Positions 1 through 6,729 of a stretch of 7,099 nt of DNA are shown here, piece after piece. A program made the translations under genes and the position numbers. The notes under the pieces were generated by a model that was given only the letters and a program-made list of their open reading frames with translations, made no database searches and was not told the origin of the DNA. This DNA is from Bacteroidales bacterium (GTDB taxonomy: Bacteria; Bacteroidota; Bacteroidia; Bacteroidales; GCA-2711565): NCBI GenBank assembly GCA_029931995.1, contig JAOZQX010000065.1, forward strand, positions 1 through 7,099. Direction: 5' to 3'. The stretch's first letter is position 1; every line of letters begins with the position of its first letter.

Positions 1-2654
1 ATTGTGGCTCGGAAGAAGTTTATGTAATCTATCGTCGTACCGAAAAAGAAATGCCCGCAAACCCCATCGAGATTCACGAATCGAAATTGGAAGGTGTTCA
101 ATATTTGTTGTTAACCAACCCATCCAAAGTTAATAAAGATGAGAATGGCAAACTAAAATCGGTAACCTGTATTAAAATGGAATTAGGCGAAGCTGATGCT
201 TCAGGACGTCGTCGTCCGGTTCCTGTTGAGGGTTCTGATTTCGATTTGGAAGTGGATTATATTTTAGCTGCCATCGGTCAAAAAACCGTGGTTAATTTCT
301 TGGATGATGTAAACGAAACTGTTAAGGAAGGCGAACTTAAACTGAATCGCTGGGGCGATATTGATGCCAATCCTAAAACCCTGCAAACCGGAATCGAAAA
401 TATGTTTGCTGCCGGGGATGGTGTTACCGGACCTGCCACTTTGATCGAAGCAGTTGCTCAAGCAAAAATCGCTTCTCGCTCTTGTCATTTATTCCTCTCG
501 GGAATGGCGGTTGAACCTCCTAAAAAAGAGTTTATCAGTATAAAAGATAATTTTGAGAAACAAACTCCAGAAGCTTACAAAGAAAAATTTGCGAAACAAA
601 TTCGCGAAGAGATGCCGGTACTCCCACCAAAAGACCGGATGAACTTTAAAGAAGTAGAGCTGGGTTACGGTAGCGAAGATGTAGCCAAACACGAAGCACA
701 ACGCTGTTTGGAGTGTGGCTGTACTGAGGTTTTCTCTTGTGATTTAAAAAAATACTCTACCGAATACAATGTAGATCAGAAAAAACTCTCCGGAGAATTC
801 AAATCCTACGAGGTAGATTTCCGTCATCCTTATATCGAAATTGATAATAACAAATGTATTTTATGCGCCCGTTGTGTACGTATTTGTCATGAAGTGGTTG
901 GCGCCAATGCCTTAGGATTGGTAAACCGTGGCTATGATACTTTTGTAGCGCCAAGTATGGGCGAAAGTTTACAAGACACTTCTTGCGAAAGCTGTGGATT
1001 GTGTATCTCTACTTGTCCTACCGGAGCTATTACCGAAAATGTTTTATTCAAACCAGGACCGGTTCAATTGGATCATGCTTCTACCATTTGCAATTATTGT
1101 TCGATAGGTTGCGAAATCGATCTTCAACACAAAAATCAATTTGTGATGAAAGTTGAGGGCGTGGACGGAGCAATCAATAAACATGGAAATCTTTGTAAAT
1201 ACCCAAAATTTGGTTATCAATATTTGAACGACAACAGCCGCATTACCAAACCATTATTAAAGGTTAACGGGAAATTCAAAGAAATCAGTTTTAAGAAAGC
1301 TTATAAGCTGATCAAAGAAAAAATTACAGGTGTTAATGCCGATGAAAATGCTTTCTTTGCCGGAGCACGTTTAACCAATGAGGAACTATACCTGATCCAG
1401 AAGCTGGCTCGTGCAGCGGTAAAAACCAATAATGTCAATAGTTTTCATTATCTGAGTCGTGGCAATGGGTACATCTTTAACAGCATGGACAATGTTCCGT
1501 TTGAAGAACTAAAAGATGCCAGCAAGATTTATATGATTGGCACCGAAATTAATCAGGATAATGCTGTGGCTGGGTTTATGTTGAATCAGGCTCAATTCAA
1601 AAACAATGTTTTGTTAGAACTGGTAACGAAAGAAGAAAACAGTTTAATGGAACAAAAAGTTGATTCGTGCATAAAAATCAAATCTTATTACCACTTCATA
1701 AAAGCGGTAAATTATTATTTGGTTGCCAACAACTTCCACAATGCTATGTTTATTGGTGATAATTGCGAAGGTTTTGAAGAATACAAAGAAGAATTATTGA
1801 AAGAAGACTTTGTAGGACTTATCAAAGAATCGGGCGTTCCGTTCATGGATAACATCATTGAGTTTGCTAAAGAGTACAACAACCAAATGAATGCGGTAAT
1901 CGTATTTTCTGAAAAGAGATTATCATCAACTGCTTGTCGCGAATTATTTAATTTAGCTATGATTACCGGCAAGCTCGGTAAAACTGCCAATGGTCTAATT
2001 TCTTTAAAAGAGAAAAATAATTCGCAGGGTATTTTTGATATGGGAATTTTGCCTGATTTTGGAGTAGGAACACAATCTATGAACTGCGATACATTTAATA
2101 CAAAAATGGGAGAGAAATGGGGCGTGAAACCAAATAAAAAATTTGAAGCAAACACTCAGGAATTACTTGAAAAAGGTAAGCTGAAAAATATGTTTATTTT
2201 CGGTGAAGACCCTATGGGCTGTGCCAAAGAAAAAGTAAAAGTAGCCGGATGGCTTTCAGTTACTGATTTTGTGATGGTTCAGGATTATTTTATGACAGAT
2301 ACGGCAAAACAGGCTCATCTAATTCTCCCTGCTTCATTACCGATTGAATCGGGTGGAAGCTTTACGAATACCCAAAAACACATTCAGGAATTTGACGCCA
2401 ATTTTAATTCAAAAGTGGAACGTCTATCTTACCAACAATTAACCGATTTACTTAAACAATTTAAAGTGAATGGTGCCGAAGAACTGATTGACATCCGCAT
2501 GGAAGCCTTGTCATTATTTTCCACAAACGATTTAAATGAGAAGTATAAATTCCATTATGCCCAAACAAGTGATAAAAACCGCATATTTAACTATGGTTGC
2601 GATGTGGTAAATTATCGTTTTGAGAAAAATCTTGAAGAAGCATTTAACGGCTAA
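1..2654 (+). CDS. GltD-like FAD/NAD(P) oxidoreductase fused to NuoG/FdhA-like iron-sulfur and degenerate molybdopterin module (5' partial)
   Basis: The reading frame is open from base 3, so the Met at 51 is internal and the true start lies upstream. Residues below are counted from that Met. The first visible stretch (VIYRRTEKEMPA) and the motif at 114-142 (MFAAGDGVTGPATLIEAV) are the NAD(P)- and FAD-binding parts of the GltD/NfnB flavoprotein family. A CxxCxCx5C linker cluster follows (C219, C222, C224, C230), then two ferredoxin-like motifs (C269/272/275/279 and C312/315/318/322), preceded by a His-Pro as in NuoG/FdhA. Next comes a molybdopterin-oxidoreductase 4Fe-4S site, CX2CX3CX27C (C347, C350, C354, C382). 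The rest resembles the FdhA/NuoG large domain up to SGGSFTNTQ (768-775). The sequence then ends without the usual C-terminal dinucleotide-binding domain, and no Cys or Sec occurs between C382 and C540. Inferred role: cytoplasmic electron-transfer subunit linking NAD(P)H to ferredoxin-type carriers, perhaps with NuoE/NuoF-like partners upstream. Formate dehydrogenase activity is unlikely. The fold assignments are firm; the substrate is unknown. Confidence 0.88.
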   Translation, partial: CGSEEVYVIYRRTEKEMPANPIEIHESKLEGVQYLLLTNPSKVNKDENGKLKSVTCIKMELGEADASGRRRPVPVEGSDFDLEVDYILAAIGQKTVVNFLDDVNETVKEGELKLNRWGDIDANPKTLQTGIENMFAAGDGVTGPATLIEAVAQAKIASRSCHLFLSGMAVEPPKKEFISIKDNFEKQTPEAYKEKFAKQIREEMPVLPPKDRMNFKEVELGYGSEDVAKHEAQRCLECGCTEVFSCDLKKYSTEYNVDQKKLSGEFKSYEVDFRHPYIEIDNNKCILCARCVRICHEVVGANALGLVNRGYDTFVAPSMGESLQDTSCESCGLCISTCPTGAITENVLFKPGPVQLDHASTICNYCSIGCEIDLQHKNQFVMKVEGVDGAINKHGNLCKYPKFGYQYLNDNSRITKPLLKVNGKFKEISFKKAYKLIKEKITGVNADENAFFAGARLTNEELYLIQKLARAAVKTNNVNSFHYLSRGNGYIFNSMDNVPFEELKDASKIYMIGTEINQDNAVAGFMLNQAQFKNNVLLELVTKEENSLMEQKVDSCIKIKSYYHFIKAVNYYLVANNFHNAMFIGDNCEGFEEYKEELLKEDFVGLIKESGVPFMDNIIEFAKEYNNQMNAVIVFSEKRLSSTACRELFNLAMITGKLGKTANGLISLKEKNNSQGIFDMGILPDFGVGTQSMNCDTFNTKMGEKWGVKPNKKFEANTQELLEKGKLKNMFIFGEDPMGCAKEKVKVAGWLSVTDFVMVQDYFMTDTAKQAHLILPASLPIESGGSFTNTQKHIQEFDANFNSKVERLSYQQLTDLLKQFKVNGAEELIDIRMEALSLFSTNDLNEKYKFHYAQTSDKNRIFNYGCDVVNYRFEKNLEEAFNG
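705..740 (+). other. Linker Fe-S motif CxxCxCx5C after the flavin domain
   Basis: Four cysteines (RCLECGCTEVFSCDL) lie directly C-terminal to the GltD-like domain. The same pattern, followed by a basic/aromatic stretch, is seen in GltD-type proteins that are joined to iron-sulfur modules. It probably binds one cluster that carries electrons between the flavin and the following ferredoxin-like domain. The cluster type cannot be told from the sequence. Confidence 0.6.
855..1016 (+). other. Two ferredoxin-type 4Fe-4S motifs (NuoG/FdhA/HydA-like)
   Basis: Motif one is CILCARCVRIC and motif two is CESCGLCISTCPTG, 32 residues apart. The classical CxxCxxCxxxC(P) spacing is kept in both, so two 4Fe-4S clusters are expected. 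The intervening ALGLVNRGYDTFVAP segment is typical of the NuoG/formate dehydrogenase alpha/FeFe hydrogenase ferredoxin region rather than of a free ferredoxin. Confidence 0.85.
1089..1196 (+). other. Molybdopterin-oxidoreductase N-terminal 4Fe-4S site
   Basis: The cysteines follow CX2CX3CX27C (CNYCSIGC, then NLCKYPKFG), the spacing of the Fe4S4 domain of formate dehydrogenases and NuoG. In formate dehydrogenases a Lys usually sits two residues after the fourth Cys and helps relay electrons to the pterin. Here that position is Tyr, although a Lys is directly next to the Cys. This fits a cluster kept for electron transfer beside a domain that no longer handles a Mo/W cofactor. Confidence 0.75.
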
Positions 2655-2675
2655 GATTCTTAATTCATCCTACTT

Positions 2676-2707
2676 AAAAGGGCATTCGTCGGAATGTCCT
2701 TTTTTTT
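2676..2707 (+). terminator. Rho-independent terminator of the redox gene
   Basis: An 8-bp stem GGGCATTC/GAATGTCC (one G-U pair) closes a GTCG tetraloop. It is flanked by AAAA on the left and a run of eight T on the right, which can lengthen the stem by four A-T pairs. It starts 21 bases after the stop codon at 2652-2654. It should separate the redox gene from the secreted-protein pair downstream. Confidence 0.9.
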
Positions 2708-2727
2708 ATGCTTTTTTAAGATTTATT

Positions 2728-2760
2728 TTTGCTGGTTTATGTAATAAAACAATAATTTAA
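2728..2760 (+). promoter_or_regulatory. Possible Bacteroidetes-type promoter for the secreted-protein pair
   Basis: TTTG at 2728-2731 and TAATTTAA at 2753-2760 are 21 bases apart. Bacteroidetes promoters read TTTG near -33 and TAnnTTTG near -7 with similar spacing. The -7 element here matches TAnnTT but not the final TG, and the region is so AT-rich that a chance match is quite possible. It lies between the upstream terminator and the start at 2805, where a promoter is expected. No Shine-Dalgarno sequence precedes the start; the leader just before it is AT-only (TAATTATTAAA), as is usual in this phylum. Confidence 0.35.
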
Positions 2761-2804
2761 TCGACTAATAGGAAAATCTTAAAAACAATCTAATAATTAT
2801 TAAA

Positions 2805-3569
2805 ATGAAAAAAATTACTTTATTATTAGCATTTGCAATGATGTTTAGCTTTGCTCATGCTCAAACTGCAGAAGAAATTATTGAAACATACTATGAAACC
2901 ATTGGCGGAATAGATGCCTTTAATAAAATTAACGGCATAAAGATGTTGGCCAAGGTAAACACTCCAAATGTAGGAGAACTCCCTATCACAATCATAACTT
3001 TCAAAGATGGCAGACAATTAGTTAAATTTGAGTTACAAGGACAAGAATTAGTTCAGGTTGCATTTGACGGAGAAACTTCTTGGGCACATAATTTTGCGAA
3101 TATGCAAGCCGAAAAATCCGATAGTGAAACTACAGAAAATTTGAAACGATCCATTAAAGATTTCCCCAGTCAACTCTTTAATTATAAAGAAAAGGGATAC
3201 ACCGTCGAGTTACTAGAAAATGAAGCTTTTGAAGGAACTGATTGCTTTAAGATCAGACTCATAGGAACACCCTTATTAGTCGACGGTAAGGACGTGGAAA
3301 ATTCTACTTATCTCTATTTTGATACTGAAACTTCTGTGCTTTTAGCCACCGAATCTGAGGCAAAAATTGGTCAGGCTAAAGGATATACAACCCAAACTGT
3401 TTTTAGTGATTATCAAGAAGTTGATGGTATCTATTTCGCATTTACCATGACTCAGGGGATTAAGGGTCGACCCGGACAACCAATGAATATTGAAAGCATT
3501 GAAATTAATCCGGAAGTTGATGATTCAATCTTTGCATTTCCTGGAGCAACAACAGAAGAGCGAAAATAA
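2805..3569 (+). CDS. Secreted LolA-like / outer-membrane lipoprotein-sorting family protein
   Basis: A 254-aa protein with a Sec signal peptide: MKK, a hydrophobic core (ITLLLAFAMMFSF), then AHA|Q at residues 18-21. There is no lipobox Cys, so it should be released into the periplasm or beyond. The mature part begins AEEIIETYYETIGGIDAF and continues with alternating beta-strand segments. These include ITIITFKDGRQLVKFELQGQ, a GETSWAHN turn, ENEAFEGTDCFKIRL and STYLYFDTETSVLLATES, and the protein ends near INPEVDDSIFAFP. This is the look of the Bacteroidetes proteins named outer membrane lipoprotein-sorting protein, which share the half-barrel fold of LolA/LolB. That fold binds lipids or lipoprotein acyl chains, but this subgroup's ligand is not established. 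The start is fixed by the signal peptide. It is the first gene of a likely two-gene operon, 31 bases before the Asp-box protein, which suggests a shared envelope role. Only the family-level call is safe. Confidence 0.75.
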   Translation: MKKITLLLAFAMMFSFAHAQTAEEIIETYYETIGGIDAFNKINGIKMLAKVNTPNVGELPITIITFKDGRQLVKFELQGQELVQVAFDGETSWAHNFANMQAEKSDSETTENLKRSIKDFPSQLFNYKEKGYTVELLENEAFEGTDCFKIRLIGTPLLVDGKDVENSTYLYFDTETSVLLATESEAKIGQAKGYTTQTVFSDYQEVDGIYFAFTMTQGIKGRPGQPMNIESIEINPEVDDSIFAFPGATTEERK

Positions 3570-3600
3570 TATTACATATCATTCATAAAAATCTAATCAA

Positions 3601-6600
3601 ATGAAAAAATACATTATCGTTCTTGTAACGATGATTGGCTTTGCCGTATCATCTTTTGCACAAGAACCCATTGTCCTGAAAGGTAAAGAACTTTTCGGAT
3701 CAATGAGAGCACGACATATTGGTCCAAATATTGGTAGAATAACGGATATTGTTGGACATCCTACAAATTCAAAAGTCATTTATATCGGCACTGCAGGTGG
3801 TGGTGTATGGAAATCAGTTAATGGAGCTATTGGTTTTAATCCCATTTTTGACGATCACAATCAATCTATCGGAACCGTTGCGATTGATCCCAATAAACCG
3901 GATCATGTAATTTGGGTAGGAACAGGTGAAACCTGGACCCGTAACAGTATTTCTCCCGGGGATGGTTTATATAAATCAACCGATGGAGGTAATAATTGGA
4001 AGAAAATGGGTTTTGAAGAATCCGATCATATCAGTAGTATTCAAATTAATCCCAATAATTCAGATGAAGTTTATGTTGGAATCTTAGGACCATTGTGGGG
4101 TGATCATCCGGATAGAGGCGTTTATAAAACTTCCGATGGAGGTATAACCTGGGAACAACTTTTACCCGGAAACCTATCAACTGGATGTTCTGATTTAATT
4201 ATGGATCCTAATAATCCTAATGTTTTATACGCAGCTTTTTGGGAATTCAGAAGAACGGCTTGGTCGTTCAACTCCGGCGGAGAACACAGTGCTTTATACA
4301 AATCCGTTGATGGAGGTAAAAGCTGGAATAAAATCCATAACGGCTTCCCTGAAGGTGTTTTTGGGCGTTTTGCATTAGCTGTTGCCCCCAATAATTCAAA
4401 CATTGTTTATGCTGTTATTGAATCAGAAAATAAATCAAAATGTGGTTTATATCGTTCAGAAAATGCAGGTGAATCGTGGACACATCAAAACAAAGATTTT
4501 GGATTGGCAGTAAGACCTTTCTATTTTTCAAGAATTGTTGTGGATCCTAAAAACTCCGATATAGTAGCAAAATGTGGATTATCTGGTATGATCAGTCGTG
4601 ATGGAGGAAAAACCTTTAGAAACGTTGGAGTACAACATGGTGATGTTCATGATTTCTGGTTTGATATAAATAATTCGGATATGATTTATAGTGTTGATGA
4701 TGGAGGTGTATATCGTTCTTTTGATGGTGGATCAACATTTGATATGGTTAATGATCTACCCATCGCACAATTTTATCATGTGAGTGTTGATAATGCTGAA
4801 CCCTATAATGTATATGGTGGTTTACAAGATAATGGTTCCTGGTATGGGCCTTCATCCAAAGCTGGTGGAATAAAAATGGATGATTGGACCTGCGTAGGTA
4901 TAGGTGATGGTTTTAGAGTATACCCACATCCTACAAAAAACATACTCTATTCAGAAATGCAGGGAGCAATGTCTATTTGGCGAATTGATGTTGATAAAAA
5001 TGAAATCATTAGCATTCAGCCTTTCCCTGAAAAAGGAGATCCAAAATTCAGATATAACTGGAATACGGCTATTCAGATCAGTCCGAACAAACCTGACAGA
5101 GTATATGTAGGAAATCAGTTCCTATTTCGCTCGGAAGATATGGGTGACAACTGGGAAAGAATTTCCCCTGATCTGACAACCAATGATCCCGCTAAGCAAC
5201 AACAAGGAAACTCAGGAGGTCTCTCACTGGATAATACCGGTGCAGAAAATAATACGACTATTTTTACTATTGCCGAATCCCCACTAAATGAGAATATTAT
5301 TTGGGTGGGTACAGATGATGGTAATGTTCAAGTGACTATGGATGGAGGAAAAAACTGGAGCAATGTCATTGCTAATATTCCTGACCTTCCGGCACATACA
5401 TGGTGTTATCACATTGAAGCCAGTCATTTTCACGAAGGAGCAGCTTATGTTGTTTTTGATGGACATACAGCTAATGATGACAATACTTATGTTTTTAAAA
5501 CAACCGATTTTGGTAAAACCTGGAAATCAATTGCCAATAATGACATTGTCGGTTTTGCCCGCCATATATTAGAAGATTATGAAAAGGAAGATTTACTATT
5601 TCTAGGGACAGAATTAGGGCTTTACATTAGTATAAATGGAGGGAAAAACTGGACGAAATTCACCAATAATATGCCTTCTGCTCCTGTACATTACATGGCT
5701 ATGCAGAAAAAAACAAACGATTTAGTAATGGGAACTCACGGAAGAGGAATTATAATTATTGATGATATAAGTCCATTACGAAAAATCAATCAGGATGTAT
5801 TACAGAAAAAAGTACATCTTTTTGAAACAGAACCAACTATTATATGGGAACAAAACTCATTTAACAGAACGGTATCTCCTACTCAATTTACTGGCGAAAA
5901 CCCAGACCATTCAGCTAAAATCATTTACTATCTGAAAAAACGTCACACCTTTGGTAAAATGACCATGGAAATTTTTAATGATAAGGACGAACTTGTAGCA
6001 AAACTGGGGCCTGGCAAACAGAAAGGGCTTAATATTGTAAACTGGAACTATGTTAAACAACCACCCAAAATAGCAAAAGGTAAGACCTTTAGTATTATGG
6101 CATTAATGTCAACAGAATTACTTCCGGCAGGAAGATATAAAATAGTGTTGAAAAAAGGTCGTGAAATTTACGAATCGCATATTGATTTGATTTATGATCC
6201 GAATTCCAAAATTACGTTGGAAGCGCGTAAACTTAAACTAGAGTTGAGTGATAAACTATATGATTTAACTCAACAATTGGCTTATATGGTTCATGAAATG
6301 GATGAAATAATGGCTTATGTAAATACCATTAAAAAAGATTATCCTAAGATTCAAAAAGTATCAGATCAACTTATCAAAGAAATTGAATCCTTAAAAGAGA
6401 CTGTAGTTGTGATGAGTGGAGACAATTATGTTGGCTCTTCTGAACCCCAATTACGTGAAGAAATCAGTAATCTTTATAGTGTTATTGGTTCATGGTTAGG
6501 TAAGCCATCAAATTTGCACTATAAAAATTATGATTTACTGAAAGAACAATTTGATGAAGCAAAGGCAAACTTTGAAAATATTAAAGCAAAACAATTAAAA

Positions 6601-6675
6601 AAAGTCGAGAAATTTGCACTAAAGAATGAACTTAAAGCTAGAGAAATAGAAAGCTTTGAGGAATTTGTAAAATAA
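3601..6675 (+). CDS. Secreted Asp-box (BNR/VPS10-like) beta-propeller protein with helical C-terminal tail
   Basis: A 1024-aa protein. Residues 1-20 are a Sec signal peptide (MKKYIIVLVTMIGFAVSSFA|QEP). Residues 33-725 hold about ten Asp-box repeats of the S/T-x-D-x-G-x-x-W/F type, for example KSTDGGNNW (125-133), KTSDGGITW (176-184) and KSVDGGKSW (234-242). Others are RSFDGGSTF (372-380), TMDGGKNW (579-586) and KTTDFGKTW (633-641). The propeller ends at GTHGRGIIIIDDISPL (711-726). Residues 735-866 look like a beta-sandwich (LPAGRYKIVL), and 867-1024 are charged and helical. Databases often call this family glycosyl hydrolase, sortilin-like or photosystem-stability-like. I see no sialidase FRIP motif or catalytic arginine triad, so a hydrolase call is not supported. 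No type IX secretion sorting domain is visible at the C-terminus. It more likely binds a protein or glycan in the periplasm or at the surface. It ends in tandem TAA stops (6673-6678) and follows the LolA-like gene closely. Confidence 0.85.
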   Translation: MKKYIIVLVTMIGFAVSSFAQEPIVLKGKELFGSMRARHIGPNIGRITDIVGHPTNSKVIYIGTAGGGVWKSVNGAIGFNPIFDDHNQSIGTVAIDPNKPDHVIWVGTGETWTRNSISPGDGLYKSTDGGNNWKKMGFEESDHISSIQINPNNSDEVYVGILGPLWGDHPDRGVYKTSDGGITWEQLLPGNLSTGCSDLIMDPNNPNVLYAAFWEFRRTAWSFNSGGEHSALYKSVDGGKSWNKIHNGFPEGVFGRFALAVAPNNSNIVYAVIESENKSKCGLYRSENAGESWTHQNKDFGLAVRPFYFSRIVVDPKNSDIVAKCGLSGMISRDGGKTFRNVGVQHGDVHDFWFDINNSDMIYSVDDGGVYRSFDGGSTFDMVNDLPIAQFYHVSVDNAEPYNVYGGLQDNGSWYGPSSKAGGIKMDDWTCVGIGDGFRVYPHPTKNILYSEMQGAMSIWRIDVDKNEIISIQPFPEKGDPKFRYNWNTAIQISPNKPDRVYVGNQFLFRSEDMGDNWERISPDLTTNDPAKQQQGNSGGLSLDNTGAENNTTIFTIAESPLNENIIWVGTDDGNVQVTMDGGKNWSNVIANIPDLPAHTWCYHIEASHFHEGAAYVVFDGHTANDDNTYVFKTTDFGKTWKSIANNDIVGFARHILEDYEKEDLLFLGTELGLYISINGGKNWTKFTNNMPSAPVHYMAMQKKTNDLVMGTHGRGIIIIDDISPLRKINQDVLQKKVHLFETEPTIIWEQNSFNRTVSPTQFTGENPDHSAKIIYYLKKRHTFGKMTMEIFNDKDELVAKLGPGKQKGLNIVNWNYVKQPPKIAKGKTFSIMALMSTELLPAGRYKIVLKKGREIYESHIDLIYDPNSKITLEARKLKLELSDKLYDLTQQLAYMVHEMDEIMAYVNTIKKDYPKIQKVSDQLIKEIESLKETVVVMSGDNYVGSSEPQLREEISNLYSVIGSWLGKPSNLHYKNYDLLKEQFDEAKANFENIKAKQLKKVEKFALKNELKAREIESFEEFVK
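3973..5661 (+). repeat. Degenerate Asp-box coding repeats within the propeller gene
   Basis: At least ten short units encoding S/T-x-D/N-x-G-x-x-W/F recur at irregular intervals of about 100-400 bases. They begin near 3973, 4126, 4300, 4453, 4594, 4714, 5128, 5332, 5497 and 5629. At the DNA level many read close to GATGGAGGTAAAA. They are structural beta-propeller turns spread by old domain duplication, not a mobile or CRISPR repeat. The block with the longest interval, about 4714-5128, contains the conserved YGGLQDNGSW turn instead of an Asp box. Confidence 0.8.
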
Positions 6676-6698
6676 TAAAGCAAACATTTTTTCATTGA

Positions 6699-6729
6699 GG
6701 GTGGATTCTGACGAATTCACCCTTTTTTT
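6699..6729 (+). terminator. Rho-independent terminator of the secreted-protein pair
   Basis: A 10-bp stem GGGTGGATTC/GAATTCACCC (one G-U pair) closes a TGAC loop and is followed by seven T. It begins 23 bases after the first TAA of the propeller gene. The left flank is not an A-run, so on the minus strand the hairpin lacks a T-tract and should not end transcription efficiently. Its 3' arm overlaps the stop codon (6717-6719, minus) of the convergent phosphatase gene. Confidence 0.9.

Noticed and set aside
51..53. ATG at 51 as the start of the redox gene
   Set aside because: The frame is open upstream to base 3 and encodes conserved GltD-family residues (VIYRRTEKE), so this Met is internal.
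1715..2155. 146-codon minus-strand open frame inside the redox gene
   Set aside because: It lies wholly opposite a well-conserved coding region, has no recognisable motif and is best explained as a shadow frame.
3201..3287. Inverted 8-mer ACCGTCGA / TCGACGGT 71 bases apart, and the palindrome GGGTCGACCC at 3464-3473
   Set aside because: Both lie inside the LolA-like coding frame with a long loop or no flanking structure; chance is the simplest explanation.
5342..5572. 76-codon plus-strand frame within the propeller gene, with other short frames at 2826-3017, 4122-4403, 4904-5110 and 5284-5466
   Set aside because: All overlap Asp-box or LolA-like coding sequence in another frame or strand and show no independent coding features.
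3973..5661. CRISPR or tandem DNA repeats
   Set aside because: The recurring GATGGAGG words are degenerate, irregularly spaced and in frame; they encode Asp boxes.
3601..6675. Sialidase or other glycoside hydrolase call for the Asp-box protein
   Set aside because: Asp boxes are structural turns. The FRIP motif, arginine triad and nucleophile Tyr/Glu pair of sialidases are not recognisable.
6699..6729. Bidirectional terminator
   Set aside because: The minus strand lacks a T-run after the stem, so only plus-strand termination is supported.
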